From assembly GCF_018882465.1 (NCBI RefSeq), contig NZ_JACVOK010000001.1, positions 186,001 through 250,000 on the forward strand: a stretch of 64,000 bases of DNA, given 5' to 3'. Under the pieces are notes generated by a model that made no database searches, was not told the origin of the DNA, and saw only the letters and a program-made list of their open reading frames with translations. Of this stretch, positions 8,920 through 18,524 are shown in pieces. Within the stretch, counting starts at the first letter, position 1, and the number at the start of each line of letters is the position of its first letter. Made by a program: the position numbers and the translations under genes. Origin of the DNA: Polynucleobacter sp. 73C-SIWE. Its GTDB lineage: Bacteria > Pseudomonadota > Gammaproteobacteria > Burkholderiales > Burkholderiaceae.

Positions 8920-9810
8920 ATGCAGATTTTCCGCTTTCTTCTCTTTGCTCTAGTGATACAGCCTACTATTTCGTTAGCAGTGGACTTACAGCCTAACGAT
9001 ATTGTTGCGCCATTGCCTAATAAAAATCATGCAATGATTAGTTATGTCAATACCGATAACACAACCTATTATCGAAATGGCTCTGCAGTAAGTGCAAGGC
9101 CTTATAGCAGCCCAGATATTGGTACTCAACTGGCAAATCTTCGTTTAGTGACCTCCTATACCTTCAATGGTTTGCCGGCAGTCTCTTACCTTCAGCTGCC
9201 ATACGGAACAATTAAGCCGGGGGGCTCCTTGGCGGCGTACCCCACTGCGACAGGCATTGGAGACTTAACGCTTGCTAGCGCCTTTTGGCCCTACTCAGAT
9301 AGAGTCAATAGGCGCTATTTGGGTATTGCAGGCTACCTATCCCTTCCAACGGGCAGTTATAACAGTCAGCAGCCCTTTAACACTGGGGAAAATCGTTATA
9401 AATCGGATATTCAGATGGGCTATCAACAAGCCATTATCGGCAACCTCGATGGCATGGTTGCAGTCGATACCATGTGGTTTGGGGGTAATAGCCAATGTGC
9501 TGCAGCATGCAATTCGCCAACCAATACTTCATTGAATCAAAAACCATTGACATCAACTCAGTTGGGGCCGATTTATAAACTCAATCAGACTTACACTGTT
9601 GGCGCCTCTTATTTTTATGTCGCCGGGGGTGCAACTACTATTGGTAGCAGTTATCAAAATAACGTCATCAATACGCAACGATTTTTACTGAGTGGCTTAG
9701 CCTATTACCCATTCGGCAGAATTAGCCTGCAATATGGTCGTGATATGGAAATCAAAAATGGTTTTGTAGAAACGCGTCGGTTTATTCTTCGCTATACAAC
9801 CGAGTTCTAA
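8920..9810 (+). CDS. Outer-membrane transporter-like protein, MetA-pathway phenol degradation family
   Basis: A 296-residue exported protein: a signal peptide ending near ISLAVD, then alternating polar and hydrophobic strands ending in an aromatic residue (RYTTEF), as expected for an outer-membrane beta-barrel. Motifs such as GIGDLTLASAFWPY and YLGIAGYLSLPTGSYN fit the family named after the phenol meta-pathway protein (Phenol_MetA_deg). Members are putative outer-membrane channels whose substrates are mostly unknown. It is divergent from the lipoprotein gene and convergent with msrQ. The family call is from memory of motif style. Confidence 0.7.
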   Translation: MQIFRFLLFALVIQPTISLAVDLQPNDIVAPLPNKNHAMISYVNTDNTTYYRNGSAVSARPYSSPDIGTQLANLRLVTSYTFNGLPAVSYLQLPYGTIKPGGSLAAYPTATGIGDLTLASAFWPYSDRVNRRYLGIAGYLSLPTGSYNSQQPFNTGENRYKSDIQMGYQQAIIGNLDGMVAVDTMWFGGNSQCAAACNSPTNTSLNQKPLTSTQLGPIYKLNQTYTVGASYFYVAGGATTIGSSYQNNVINTQRFLLSGLAYYPFGRISLQYGRDMEIKNGFVETRRFILRYTTEF

Positions 9811-9813
9811 AGG

Positions 9814-10407
9814 TCAGAGACGTATCTTCTGCAGATAAGTCTTCAGCCATGGTAGGCGACATAGTAGCAACAACAAGATAATCAATCCGTAGATAGAGAC
9901 TGTCTGTAAATCATTTTTACCGGCCTTATGCCACCAATAATGAATAATTGCTGTACAAGCAATCACATAAACTAATTTATGAAGCAGACTCCAGCGCCTC
10001 CCTAGAGCCCGCACAGCCCAGTGATTTGATGTGATAGCTAAGGGAACTAACAGCACAAAGGTTGCAAAGCCCATAGTAATGAATGGGCGCTTGAGGACAT
10101 CAGCCCACATTGCTTGAAGATCTAAATTTTGATCAAGCCAGAACCAAATAGAAAAATGAATACAAGCATAGAAGAAGCAAAAGAGGCCAAACATACGACG
10201 CCACTGGATCCAAGCAGACCACCCAGTAATGAGGCGCATGGGTGTCATGGCCAGAGTGATGCATAAAAATACGAGCGCCCAAGTACCAGTAGAGCGAGTA
10301 ATAAACTCTATTGGATTAGCGCCTAAATCATCATGAATGCCAAGCCATATCAAGCGCCCCAACGGCAATAGAGATATGAGAAACAGAGTGCTCTTTAAAT
10401 ACTTCAT
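9814..10407 (-). CDS. msrQ: Haem-binding membrane subunit of methionine sulfoxide reductase
   Basis: MsrQ (YedZ) is the inner-membrane haem b protein that feeds electrons from the quinone pool or flavin reductase to MsrP. The 197-residue protein has about six hydrophobic segments. Histidines in helices (FYACIHFSIWFW and LLHKLVYVIACTAIIHYWWHKAG) match the ferric-reductase-like transmembrane family. Its partner msrP is not adjacent but 4.4 kb away at 14767-15729, on the same strand, with other genes in between. That is unusual, since msrP and msrQ are commonly neighbours. Confidence 0.88.
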   Translation of the reverse strand: MKYLKSTLFLISLLPLGRLIWLGIHDDLGANPIEFITRSTGTWALVFLCITLAMTPMRLITGWSAWIQWRRMFGLFCFFYACIHFSIWFWLDQNLDLQAMWADVLKRPFITMGFATFVLLVPLAITSNHWAVRALGRRWSLLHKLVYVIACTAIIHYWWHKAGKNDLQTVSIYGLIILLLLLCRLPWLKTYLQKIRL

Positions 10408-10564
10408 AAAAGCATATTAAACGACTCGCTCTTGAGCGATGAATTCAAAGAAAAAGTAGGTTTCTGGGATATTGTCATTAGCGTAGATAAATCATTCAGA
10501 GTCTATTACGTCCTATTCAATTGAGAATTAATTTGCTATCCTGAGGGCTCAATTAAGGATAAAT

Positions 10565-10780
10565 ATGACTGACAATGACCAAAACCAAAATGATGAAGAT
10601 TTTGACTATGGCTGCGAATGCGCAATGACTTTGCTTAACGAGCCCACGGAAGATTGCCTAAACGACTTAATTGACGAGCTCGATGAAGATGGAATGATTT
10701 CAACTGAGGTGGTTTATGGCCTACTCGCAACGATTTTAATGAGCATCAACGAAGAAGATCACGAAGGCGATGAGCATTAA
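10565..10780 (+). CDS. Small acidic hypothetical protein
   Basis: A 71-residue, strongly acidic soluble protein with a CEC motif near residue 18, the repeated pattern DLIDELDEDG, and a hydrophobic helix VVYGLLATILMSI before an acidic tail. A good ribosome binding site (AAGGA) precedes the ATG, and a plausible promoter region lies upstream, which supports it being a real gene. I do not recognise a family. It stands alone between two minus-strand genes, so context gives no role. Confidence 0.65.
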   Translation: MTDNDQNQNDEDFDYGCECAMTLLNEPTEDCLNDLIDELDEDGMISTEVVYGLLATILMSINEEDHEGDEH

Positions 10781-10794
10781 TTAGTAAGCACTGC

Positions 10795-11094
10795 TTAGCG
10801 CATGGCTTCAATTGCAAATGTATCCATCGCTTTAGCCATCTGAATATCCAACTCTGTTAAACCCTTGCTTGAGTGCGTGGTTAAATGCACAGCCACTTTA
10901 TTCCAAGAGTTTGACCAATCTGGATGATGATCAAGCTCCTCAGCATATTGAGCACATAAGGTCATAAACCTAAAGGCCTGTTTAAAGTCGGCAAAAGCAA
11001 ACTCTCGAAAGATCGCTTGTTTGGCTTTATCTGGTGTCCACAGGGGAATGCTATTCTGAAAATCAAAATCGCCAGGTATCAATACAGGTTTCAT
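10795..11094 (-). CDS. 4a-hydroxytetrahydrobiopterin dehydratase
   Basis: Pterin-4a-carbinolamine dehydratase family (PhhB/PCD), about 99 residues from the ATG at 11094, which gives MKPVLIPGDF and clears the rsuA stop. A longer reading would overlap rsuA. The conserved block ELDHHPDWSNSWNKVAVHLTTH and LTELDIQMAKAMD holds the catalytic histidines. The enzyme recycles the pterin cofactor of aromatic amino acid hydroxylases. No hydroxylase gene is nearby, and in bacteria lacking one these proteins may have other pterin roles. Confidence 0.88.
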   Translation of the reverse strand: MKPVLIPGDFDFQNSIPLWTPDKAKQAIFREFAFADFKQAFRFMTLCAQYAEELDHHPDWSNSWNKVAVHLTTHSSKGLTELDIQMAKAMDTFAIEAMR

Positions 11095-11108
11095 GGAAAA
11101 GCCTTGAT

Positions 11109-11834
11109 TTAAGAGCTCACGCTTTGTGAGAGCTGTTTCAAATCCTCTGGATATAGCCAACGCCATTGGCCCTCGGCAAGATCTGTAGGCATTACGTAAG
11201 CTCCAATTTCTACGCGGTGAAGCTTAGCAACATGATTGCCAACCGCAGCCATCATGCGCTTGACTTGGTGATAGCGTCCTTCAACTATTGTCATAGCAAG
11301 TACATTTGCCGAGAGCTGCTTGCACGCTGTAGCATAACAAGGCTTTGGATCATCATCCAATACAACACCATTTAATAAGTGCTCCATTTGTTCTGAGGTA
11401 ATGGGATCAGGCGTAGTGATTTCGTATACCTTACCGATATTCTTTTTAGGGGTCGTCATTTTATGAATAAACTGACCATCATCTGAAATCAATAAGAGCC
11501 CAGTGGTATCGAAGTCTAAACGCCCTACGCATTGTAGACCGCGCTCTACAAATGGAGCTGGTAATAAACTATAGACACTGGGATGATGGGTTGTTTTATG
11601 AGAGCACTCGTAATTGGATGGCTTATGAAATGCGATATAGGCCTTTTCGTGATACTCCCAATCTTGCCCTTGGACATTTAAAACCAATCCTTCCGTGGCA
11701 ATATGCTCCTCGGGATCTTCAGCTAGAACATCATTCACCTTCACCATGTCGGCATAGACTAGATCGCTGCAGTAGCGACGTGTTCCAAAGCCTTGGCTAA
11801 AGAGGATTTTTTCGAGGGAAATGGGTTTTGCCAT
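11109..11834 (-). CDS. rsuA: Ribosomal small-subunit pseudouridine synthase, RsuA family
   Basis: Converts a uridine to pseudouridine in rRNA; the RsuA subgroup acts on 16S U516. The 241-residue protein has an N-terminal S4 RNA-binding region (ISLEKILFSQGFGTRRYCSDLV) and the catalytic motif GRLDFDTTGLLL with the nucleophile D107. VEGRYHQVKRMMAAVG near residue 195 is the family's C-terminal hallmark. The gene lies 14 bp upstream of the pterin dehydratase gene. The exact target uridine is inferred from family resemblance, and RluB/RluE-like activity cannot be fully excluded. Confidence 0.9.
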   Translation of the reverse strand: MAKPISLEKILFSQGFGTRRYCSDLVYADMVKVNDVLAEDPEEHIATEGLVLNVQGQDWEYHEKAYIAFHKPSNYECSHKTTHHPSVYSLLPAPFVERGLQCVGRLDFDTTGLLLISDDGQFIHKMTTPKKNIGKVYEITTPDPITSEQMEHLLNGVVLDDDPKPCYATACKQLSANVLAMTIVEGRYHQVKRMMAAVGNHVAKLHRVEIGAYVMPTDLAEGQWRWLYPEDLKQLSQSVSS

Positions 11835-11936
11835 ATGTTGCTGAGAATACTATAGAGAGAACATGCTTTCGATATCAAGACTCCTGAGATCTCAATTCAT
11901 TATGATTGAGTATTGTCATTAACCACCACCTCCACC

Positions 11937-12470
11937 ATGCTTTCTGATCCAAAACCACGTAAGCCGCTACATAAACGCGAAGTTAATTTTAATGGCTATT
12001 CACGAAAGGATGGTCTTTGGGACATTGAGGGCCACCTAAAGGATACTAAGTCACACCCTTTTGTTACGGGCTCAAGAACTTGGACTCCTGGAGAGGCAAT
12101 CCATGATATGTGGGTGAGAGTCACAGTGGATGATGAGCTCACTGTCAAAGATATTGAAGTGACTATGGATAGTCACCCTCACCCCGAGTGCCCACTAGTC
12201 ATTCCGCCAATGGATACATTAATTGGTGCACGTATTGGCAAAGGTTGGCGTAAAACCATTGAGACTCATCTAGGCGGAATTAAAGGCTGCACTCACTTGC
12301 GTGAACTACTGAATAACATGGCCACTGCAGCCTATCAATCTATTCCAGGTGCGCTCTTTGATCCCGATGAAAATAAACCGCCTTTATATTTAGGTAACTG
12401 CAAGTCTTGGGATTTTGATGGCCCAGTCGTCATGCGGGTCTATCCCCAGTTTTATCAGTGGAAAAAGTAA
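11937..12470 (+). CDS. DUF2889 family protein
   Basis: A 177-residue soluble protein of the DUF2889 family, recognised by RKDGLWDIEGHLKDTKSH, the DSHPHPECP block and GCTHLRELLNNMATAAYQSIPG. The ATG at 11937 is preferred over an upstream TTG. The family is widespread in Burkholderiales, with no established biochemical function. It is preceded by a divergent rsuA and convergent with the SDR gene, so it probably forms its own transcription unit. Confidence 0.85.
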   Translation: MLSDPKPRKPLHKREVNFNGYSRKDGLWDIEGHLKDTKSHPFVTGSRTWTPGEAIHDMWVRVTVDDELTVKDIEVTMDSHPHPECPLVIPPMDTLIGARIGKGWRKTIETHLGGIKGCTHLRELLNNMATAAYQSIPGALFDPDENKPPLYLGNCKSWDFDGPVVMRVYPQFYQWKK

Positions 12471-12475
12471 CCCAA

Positions 12476-13246
12476 TCACAGCTCCCCACGATACAAGGTA
12501 GTGCCAGCAAATGATTGCTGAATAGGCATAATTTCAACAGCATTGACATTCATGTGCGCAGGTAAGGTTGCGGACCAGAATATTGCCTCTGCCACATCGT
12601 CAGAGCTCAGTGCCTCAACCCCTTCATACACTTTCTCTGCTTTTGCATCATCACCCTTGAAGCGAACATTCGAGTATTCAGTTCCTGAACTCAGGCCAGG
12701 CTCTACACAGGTAACGCGTAAACGCGTGCCTATCAAATCTGCACGCAAGTTCAGGCTAAATTGTTTTACAAATGCTTTGGTAGCGCCATACACATTACTG
12801 CCAGGGTAGGGATAGAGCCCTGCCACAGAGCCAACATTAATCACGTGACCACATTTTCGCTCGACCATGCCGGGCAAAAACGCTCGAGTCATATGAACAA
12901 GACCTCGAATATTGGTATCAATCATTTGATCCCAATCAGCAATATTGGTTTGATGCGCCGGCTCCAAACCTAATGCAAGCCCAGCGTTATTGACGAGAAC
13001 AGTAAGCTTCGCAAACTCTTGAGGCAAAGAAGCTGCTAAAGAATCAACCTGGGCGCTATCACACACATCCAATGCCAGGATGTAAAGCTTCTTCTGCTGC
13101 TCTGCAGGTAGCGATGCCTTGAGTGACTCTAAGCGCTCGATTCTTCTACCGGCAGCGATGACCTTATGACCATGAGCCAAAAAACGTCGTGCAGTTGCCT
13201 CACCAAATCCAGCAGTTGCACCTGTTACTAAAACGGTATGTTCCAT
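12476..13246 (-). CDS. Short-chain dehydrogenase/reductase, YdfG-like
   Basis: NAD(P)-dependent oxidoreductase of 256 residues. The Rossmann motif VTGATAGFGEATARRFL is at about residues 6-22, followed by the cofactor-selecting AAGRRIERL, NNAGLALG, and the catalytic SVAGLYPYPGSNVYGATKAFV (Tyr and Lys of YxxxK). The overall pattern matches YdfG, which in E. coli reduces 3-hydroxy-acid-type substrates and malonic semialdehyde. The same substrate here is an inference. It is the first gene of a minus-strand run that may include no close partner, since the metallo-hydrolase lies upstream by 20 bp. Confidence 0.85.
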   Translation of the reverse strand: MEHTVLVTGATAGFGEATARRFLAHGHKVIAAGRRIERLESLKASLPAEQQKKLYILALDVCDSAQVDSLAASLPQEFAKLTVLVNNAGLALGLEPAHQTNIADWDQMIDTNIRGLVHMTRAFLPGMVERKCGHVINVGSVAGLYPYPGSNVYGATKAFVKQFSLNLRADLIGTRLRVTCVEPGLSSGTEYSNVRFKGDDAKAEKVYEGVEALSSDDVAEAIFWSATLPAHMNVNAVEIMPIQQSFAGTTLYRGEL

Positions 13247-13266
13247 ATCTCCTTCAACTCCAATGA

Positions 13267-14190
13267 TTAAGCTAGGTCTACTAACTTCTGATCTTCAAGC
13301 TTAGCAGCCCCTGACTTTACCAAAGCCTGAGGCAACCATTTACTGAAATCCTCTAAATCCATATTTAACTGGTTTGCAGCGCTTTTGAGTGCCGGTGTAT
13401 TGACAATCCAATCGTTAACCAAAGGCAGTTCTTTTGAGCGCCACTCTATCAACTTGTATTTGAGCAACACTTTTGCGCCATGACGGGCATTGCGGTCTGG
13501 ATCAGAAGCCAAATAATCCAATCTTGATCGTGCCGTGGCTATTGATTTGGCAACATCTAGAAAGGGTTTGCCATGCCCCGGAATTACCAGATTCACTGGC
13601 AAACTCTCAATGAAGTCTAGGGTCTGGGCAACCTCTTCAAAACCAGGCTCACCCCAGAGCTCAGGGAAAATGACGCCAAAGCCCTCTTCCCAAAGTGCGT
13701 CGGCAGAAATCAGAATGCGATGATCTGGCTGATAGAGCATCACGGAATGGTGATCATGTCCTGGAGCCGCCATAATTTGCCAAACATAACGACCAAGCAA
13801 TATTTCCTGTCCGGGAATCAGCAATCCATGATGAGTAAAACGTGGACACTCTTGCCCTAGATTTTGATAACTTAATAAATCTTCATTCCAATTACTCACT
13901 GCTGTTTCTTCTGCCACTGGAATCAGAATCTCACAATGAAATGCTTTTGCTAGAGCAGCATTGCCACCACAGTGATCTGAATGGAGGTGTGTATTCACCA
14001 CTTTATTCAAACCCGATAATGAATTCTTATTCAGTGCATTGCGCACTAGATCAATCGTGAGATTTTCATGTGCGCAATAGCCAGTGTCCACGAGCGAAAC
14101 ATCCTGATCGCCAAAGTGAAAAATATTATTAGCAGAAAGCCAGCCTCTTTCAAAGACTTCAATCCCTGGAGGCAATAAACGGGTGGGCAC
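13267..14190 (-). CDS. Metallo-beta-lactamase-fold hydrolase
   Basis: Zinc hydrolase-like protein of 307 residues. The metal motif HLHSDH (H68, H70, D72, H73) is complete, with APGHDHHSVMLY and SADALWEEG as further metal ligands and VIPGHGKPF near residue 208. The C-terminal 90 residues form a helical extension typical of the glyoxalase II/lactonase-like group. The substrate is unknown. It lies almost flush against the lipocalin gene upstream (1 bp gap) and 20 bp before the SDR gene, suggesting one transcription unit from msrP to the SDR. Confidence 0.85.
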   Translation of the reverse strand: MPTRLLPPGIEVFERGWLSANNIFHFGDQDVSLVDTGYCAHENLTIDLVRNALNKNSLSGLNKVVNTHLHSDHCGGNAALAKAFHCEILIPVAEETAVSNWNEDLLSYQNLGQECPRFTHHGLLIPGQEILLGRYVWQIMAAPGHDHHSVMLYQPDHRILISADALWEEGFGVIFPELWGEPGFEEVAQTLDFIESLPVNLVIPGHGKPFLDVAKSIATARSRLDYLASDPDRNARHGAKVLLKYKLIEWRSKELPLVNDWIVNTPALKSAANQLNMDLEDFSKWLPQALVKSGAAKLEDQKLVDLA

Positions 14191-14191
14191 T

Positions 14192-14761
14192 TTAATTTCT
14201 AAGATTGGCTTGCGGGGTCAACTCTAATTGACGAGTGTCAAACTGTTGACCTTGCAGTCTCTGTAAAAGATCGTCATAGGTCTTTTTATCTAACTGCGGT
14301 GTTCTAGAAAGAATCCAGAGATATTGACGTCGAGGATCGCTGATTGCAGCCACCTGATACTGAGAATCCAAATCAATCACCCAGTAATCACCCCACACCA
14401 TGGGTAAAAAAGAAAGCCATGCTGGCGCAAATCGCACCTCTAGCTTGGGCGAATCTTTGGCACCGATTTGCCGTGCTGTACCCTCAGCATCCAAGAGTTC
14501 ACCGTCAGCATTTTTGCAGCTATTGAGCACTTTGAGATTGCCATCAGGCCTTATTGAATAAACTGCTTTGGTATTGCTAATACATTTCCTCTGAAACCAG
14601 TTCGGAAACTTGGCAATTTCATACCAAGCACCCAAGTATCTCGGTACATCTAAAGCTGGGATCGTCTTGACTGAATCATCGCTTACTTGACTATTACTTT
14701 GACTATAAGCAGGCAAGCAAATTAAGAGGAGGAGACTGAATAAAGCGCCTTGTATTTTCAT
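14192..14761 (-). CDS. blc: Lipocalin family protein, Blc-like
   Basis: Bacterial lipocalin of 189 residues with an N-terminal signal peptide (cleavage near AYSQS). No lipobox cysteine is seen, so it is probably soluble in the periplasm rather than lipid-anchored. The hallmark is VPRYLGAWYEIAKFPNWFQRKC (GxW motif) followed by ARQIGAKDSPKLEVRF and YWVIDLDSQYQVAAISDPRRQYLWILSRTP. The family binds lipids or small hydrophobic ligands during envelope stress. It sits between msrP and the metallo-hydrolase on the same strand with very short gaps. Confidence 0.9.
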   Translation of the reverse strand: MKIQGALFSLLLLICLPAYSQSNSQVSDDSVKTIPALDVPRYLGAWYEIAKFPNWFQRKCISNTKAVYSIRPDGNLKVLNSCKNADGELLDAEGTARQIGAKDSPKLEVRFAPAWLSFLPMVWGDYWVIDLDSQYQVAAISDPRRQYLWILSRTPQLDKKTYDDLLQRLQGQQFDTRQLELTPQANLRN

Positions 14762-14766
14762 AATGC

Positions 14767-15729
14767 CTAATAGTACTTCTTCAGATCCATGCCAGCATAC
14801 ATGCTGGCGACTTGATCGCCATAGCCGTTAAACATCTGAGTTTTAATCTTCGGCGCAAACATCCCTTTTGCATCACCAATACGTCGCTCAGTTGCTTGAC
14901 TCCAGCGTGGATGATCTACTTGAGGGTTTACATTGGAATAGAAGCCATACTCGCGCGCATCAAACTGACTCCAGCTTGTTTTCGGCATTTCTTCTGTAAA
15001 CCGAATTTTTACAATAGACTTTGCGCTTTTAAAGCCATATTTCCATGGAACTACGATGCGGACTGGTGCACCGTTTTGCTTTGGTAGCACCTCACCATAC
15101 AAGCCAAGAGTCAGTAGTGTTAAGGGATTCATCGCCTCATCCATACGCAAGCCTTCGCGATAAGGCCAATCAATAATATTGCTCTTAAGTCCTGGCATTT
15201 GTTTGCGGTCGGCCAGAGTGATAAATTCCACATACTTTGCAGAACCTAGGGGCTCTACTTTATTAATGAGTTTTGATAATGAGTAGCCATCCCAAGGGAT
15301 CACCATTGACCAACCCTCAACGCAGCGCATGCGATAGATACGCTCCTCAATTGGCGCCAGTTTTAATAGCGCATCAATATCGAGAGTGACGGGCTTTTTC
15401 ACTAAGCCCTCAATAGAAATAGTCCATGGTCGAGTTTGTAAGGTATGAGCATATTGAGCTGGGTCAGCTTTATCAGTTCCAAACTCATAGAAGTTGTTAT
15501 AGCCCGTTACATACTTATAGGGAGTTAATTCATCCTTGGCTGCATAAGCCTGATTGAGCACTGCGCTCAGTTTGTCCGGATTGGAAGCCAAGGCCTCTCT
15601 TGAAAACCAAGGAGCTAGCGCCATACCGAAGCTGCCTGCAGCCGCGGCCTTGATGAGATTGCGGCGATTCTCAAAAACAGCTTGAGGAGTGATATCACTC
15701 GGAAGAATTGTATTATCAATAAAGCGCAT
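14767..15729 (-). CDS. msrP: Periplasmic methionine sulfoxide reductase, catalytic subunit
   Basis: Molybdopterin enzyme (YedY) that repairs oxidised methionines in periplasmic proteins. The 320-residue protein starts with a Tat signal ([18 protein letters not shown] at 22-23). The molybdenum-ligand cysteine is C136 in [15 protein letters not shown]. Other family segments are [27 protein letters not shown] and the C-terminal [12 protein letters not shown]. It is the first gene of a minus-strand run with the lipocalin and metallo-hydrolase. Its haem partner MsrQ is encoded 4.4 kb downstream rather than next to it. Confidence 0.93.
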   Translation of the reverse strand: MRFIDNTILPSDITPQAVFENRRNLIKAAAAGSFGMALAPWFSREALASNPDKLSAVLNQAYAAKDELTPYKYVTGYNNFYEFGTDKADPAQYAHTLQTRPWTISIEGLVKKPVTLDIDALLKLAPIEERIYRMRCVEGWSMVIPWDGYSLSKLINKVEPLGSAKYVEFITLADRKQMPGLKSNIIDWPYREGLRMDEAMNPLTLLTLGLYGEVLPKQNGAPVRIVVPWKYGFKSAKSIVKIRFTEEMPKTSWSQFDAREYGFYSNVNPQVDHPRWSQATERRIGDAKGMFAPKIKTQMFNGYGDQVASMYAGMDLKKYY

Positions 15730-15797
15730 GGGATACCCCAGTCAATGTAATTAGCTTATTTTGCTACTGATGGCAATTTATTGCTCGATACCTAATC

Positions 15798-16202
15798 TTA
15801 TTGAGTCGCCCGCATCTTATTGATTAGTTCCAGGCTATGTTTATCCATTCCACCAACTACCTCAGCTAAAGCTGGATAATCTTTAATTAAGGTATCGCCT
15901 CCATAAAACCGTAGTAACCAGGTCGGGAAGCTACGCGATGAAATTTCTCGAATCTCTAAAAGCTCAATCCGGTGATGACGCTTATCCTCTTGAATCCGCT
16001 TCCATACCTTCATTATATTTTGGCGCTCACCCTCAATCACTTGGCCAAACTGCTGATTGTCATACAGCAAGATTCCAGTAACTCCATGCTTTTGATTAAA
16101 GGCTCTAGCAGACTCTAATAAGCGCATCAAACCCAAAAAAGACATGTCTGAAACTGACTCACTTAAGTAGGTGAGTTCAATAAGGTCTTGTGGTTTTGGC
16201 AT
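15798..16202 (-). CDS. Stand-alone BLUF blue-light sensor
   Basis: FAD-binding photoreceptor of 134 residues consisting of little more than one BLUF domain. By comparison with AppA and PixD, the key residues are Y12 (ELTYLSE), N36 (RAFNQKHGVTGILLY) and Q54 (QFGQVIEGE), all present. The switch tryptophan W95 is kept (SFPTWLLRF), but the usual methionine two residues later is leucine (L97). A short helical C-terminus follows. No effector domain is fused, so output must pass through a protein partner not evident nearby. It is encoded between icd and msrP on the minus strand. Confidence 0.9.
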   Translation of the reverse strand: MPKPQDLIELTYLSESVSDMSFLGLMRLLESARAFNQKHGVTGILLYDNQQFGQVIEGERQNIMKVWKRIQEDKRHHRIELLEIREISSRSFPTWLLRFYGGDTLIKDYPALAEVVGGMDKHSLELINKMRATQ

Positions 16203-16227
16203 AGATATTTCAATACTAAGCTTTCAA

Positions 16228-16260
16228 TAAAAAGGCAAACTCGCAAGTTTGCCTTTTTAT
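16228..16260 (-). terminator. Terminator downstream of icd
   Basis: A long stem (AAAAGGCAAAC paired with GTTTGCCTTTT around a TCGCAA loop) is flanked by A and T tracts. It lies just past the icd stop codon and immediately upstream of the BLUF gene on the same strand. The BLUF gene would need its own promoter or readthrough. Confidence 0.87.
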
Positions 16261-16289
16261 CGCTTGGCTTTATAGTCCTTATCTGCTGA

Positions 16290-18524
16290 TTAAGTTCTGG
16301 CTGCCTTCAAAGCGGCATTGAAAGTGGCGCTTGGGCGCATTACTGCCTTGCACTTTTCTGGGTCAACTGCAAAGTAACCGCCGATATCTACTGGCTTACC
16401 TTGAACTGCCTGGAACTCACTCACAATCTTCTGTTCGCTTGCCTGCAAAGATTTAGCTAAGGGTGCGAAGTAAGCTTGCAATTCTTTGTCTTCAGTCTGC
16501 GCTGCTAATGCCTCTGCCCAATACATCGCCAAATAGAACTGGCTGCCACGATTATCCAACTCACCAGTACGTGGAGAGGGTGACTTATTGTTATCTAACA
16601 ATTTGCCAGTTGCCTCATCCAAGGTGCGAGCTAAGATTTTCACCTTAGGATTGCCCGTCTTGTCGCTGATATCTTCTAGAGATACCGCTAAAGCCAAAAA
16701 CTCGCCCAGTGAATCCCAACGCAAGTGGTTCTCTTCAACCAACTGTTGTACGTGCTTAGGAGCAGAACCACCGGCGCCTGTTTCAAAGAGGCCGCCACCT
16801 GCCATTAAAGGCACGATAGATAACATCTTTGCGCTAGTGCCTAACTCCATAATTGGGAACAAGTCGGTGAGGTAATCACGCAAGATGTTGCCGGTGACAG
16901 AGATGGTGTCTTTGCCACGAATCACGCGCTCAAGGGTATAACGCATTGCACGTGTCTGGGACATGATCTGAATATCCACGCCTTTGAGATCGTAGTCTTT
17001 CAGATAGGTATTGACCTTCTTAATGAGCTCAGCTTCGTGTGGACGGTACTCGTCCAACCAGAATACTGCTGGAGTATTGGAGAGGCGAGCACGATTCACT
17101 GCCAACTTCACCCAGTCACGAATTGGTTCATCTTTAACTTGGCACATGCGCCAGATATCGCCCTCTTCTACATGCTGCTCAAGCAATACAGTTCCGTCAT
17201 CAGCAACAATACGAGCCACACCAGCCTCAGGGATTTCAAAAGTCTTATCGTGTGAACCGTACTCTTCGGCCTGTTGGGCCATTAAGCCAACGTTAGGCAC
17301 AGTACCCATTGTTGTTGGATCAAAGTTACCGTGGGTCTTACAGAAATTAATGATTTCTTGATAGATACGCGCAAAGGTGCTTTCTGGAATCACCGCCTTG
17401 GTATCGTGCAAGCGCCCATCAGCACCCCACATCTTGCCACCAGCACGAATCATGGCTGGCATGGAAGCGTCAACGATCACATCACTTGGGGAATGTAGGT
17501 TGGTAATGCCTTTAGCAGAGTCCACCATTGCCAATGCTGGGCGGTGCTCATGACAAGCATGCACATCGTGGATGATTTCTTCACGCTTGGACTCTGGTAG
17601 CGATTTAATCTTGTCATAAAGGCTACTCATACCATTATTGACATTGACGCCTAATTCTTCAAACAACTTACCGTGCTTAGCAAAAGCATCTTTATAGAAA
17701 ATCTTTACAGCATGACCAAAGACGATTGGATGCGAGATCTTCATCATGGTTGCCTTCACGTGCAAGGACAACATCATGCCAGTCTTATAAGCATCTTCGA
17801 TTTCTTTTTCATAGAACTCGCACAAGGCTTTCTTGCTCATGTACATACTGTCGATAATCTCGCCAGCTAGCAAAGAGACTTTTGGCTTGAGCACAATAGT
17901 CTTGCCACTCTTGGTCACCAGGTCCATCTTCACATCGCAGGCTTTGGTCATGGTCATTGACTTTTCGCCAGCGTAGAAGTCGCCACCGTGCATATGGGAT
18001 ACGTGAGTTCGGGATGCTTGGCTCCACTCACCCATCGAATGCGGATGTTTACGAGCAAACTGTTTCACCGCATTTGGTGCGCGACGATCAGAGTTACCTT
18101 CACGTAAGACGGGATTTACGGCACTACCTAAGCATTTAGAGTAACGAGCGCGAATGGCTTTTTCTTCATCATTCTTAGGATCATCTGGGAAATTCGGGAT
18201 TTTGTAGCCCTTGCCTTGCAACTCTTTAATTGCTGCAAGCAACTGAGGTACGGAAGCACTAATATTTGGCAACTTAATGATGTTGGTATCAGGCATTAAA
18301 GTCATTTTGCCGAGTGCAGCCAAGTTATCAGGCACTTTTTGTTCAGCCGTTAAGCAATCAGAAAACTCAGCCAAGATACGGGCAGCAACAGAAATGTCGC
18401 TCTTTACAATCTCAACGCCAACAGGCGCTGTAAAAGTGCGGATGATTGGCAGAAATGCACAAGTCGCCAAAAGTGGCGCTTCATCTGTCAGTGTGTAAAT
18501 AATCTTTGATTTCTCTGAAGCCAT
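16290..18524 (-). CDS. icd: Monomeric NADP-dependent isocitrate dehydrogenase
   Basis: Oxidises isocitrate to 2-oxoglutarate with NADP in the TCA cycle. At 744 residues it belongs to the large monomeric type (IDH-II), unrelated in length to the 45-kDa dimeric enzyme. Segments [15 protein letters not shown] at the start, [19 protein letters not shown] (substrate binding), [21 protein letters not shown] and the C-terminal ALKAA region are typical. It is transcribed alone: about 235 bp upstream separate it from the divergent MFS gene, and a strong terminator follows. Confidence 0.96.
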   Translation of the reverse strand: MASEKSKIIYTLTDEAPLLATCAFLPIIRTFTAPVGVEIVKSDISVAARILAEFSDCLTAEQKVPDNLAALGKMTLMPDTNIIKLPNISASVPQLLAAIKELQGKGYKIPNFPDDPKNDEEKAIRARYSKCLGSAVNPVLREGNSDRRAPNAVKQFARKHPHSMGEWSQASRTHVSHMHGGDFYAGEKSMTMTKACDVKMDLVTKSGKTIVLKPKVSLLAGEIIDSMYMSKKALCEFYEKEIEDAYKTGMMLSLHVKATMMKISHPIVFGHAVKIFYKDAFAKHGKLFEELGVNVNNGMSSLYDKIKSLPESKREEIIHDVHACHEHRPALAMVDSAKGITNLHSPSDVIVDASMPAMIRAGGKMWGADGRLHDTKAVIPESTFARIYQEIINFCKTHGNFDPTTMGTVPNVGLMAQQAEEYGSHDKTFEIPEAGVARIVADDGTVLLEQHVEEGDIWRMCQVKDEPIRDWVKLAVNRARLSNTPAVFWLDEYRPHEAELIKKVNTYLKDYDLKGVDIQIMSQTRAMRYTLERVIRGKDTISVTGNILRDYLTDLFPIMELGTSAKMLSIVPLMAGGGLFETGAGGSAPKHVQQLVEENHLRWDSLGEFLALAVSLEDISDKTGNPKVKILARTLDEATGKLLDNNKSPSPRTGELDNRGSQFYLAMYWAEALAAQTEDKELQAYFAPLAKSLQASEQKIVSEFQAVQGKPVDIGGYFAVDPEKCKAVMRPSATFNAALKAART

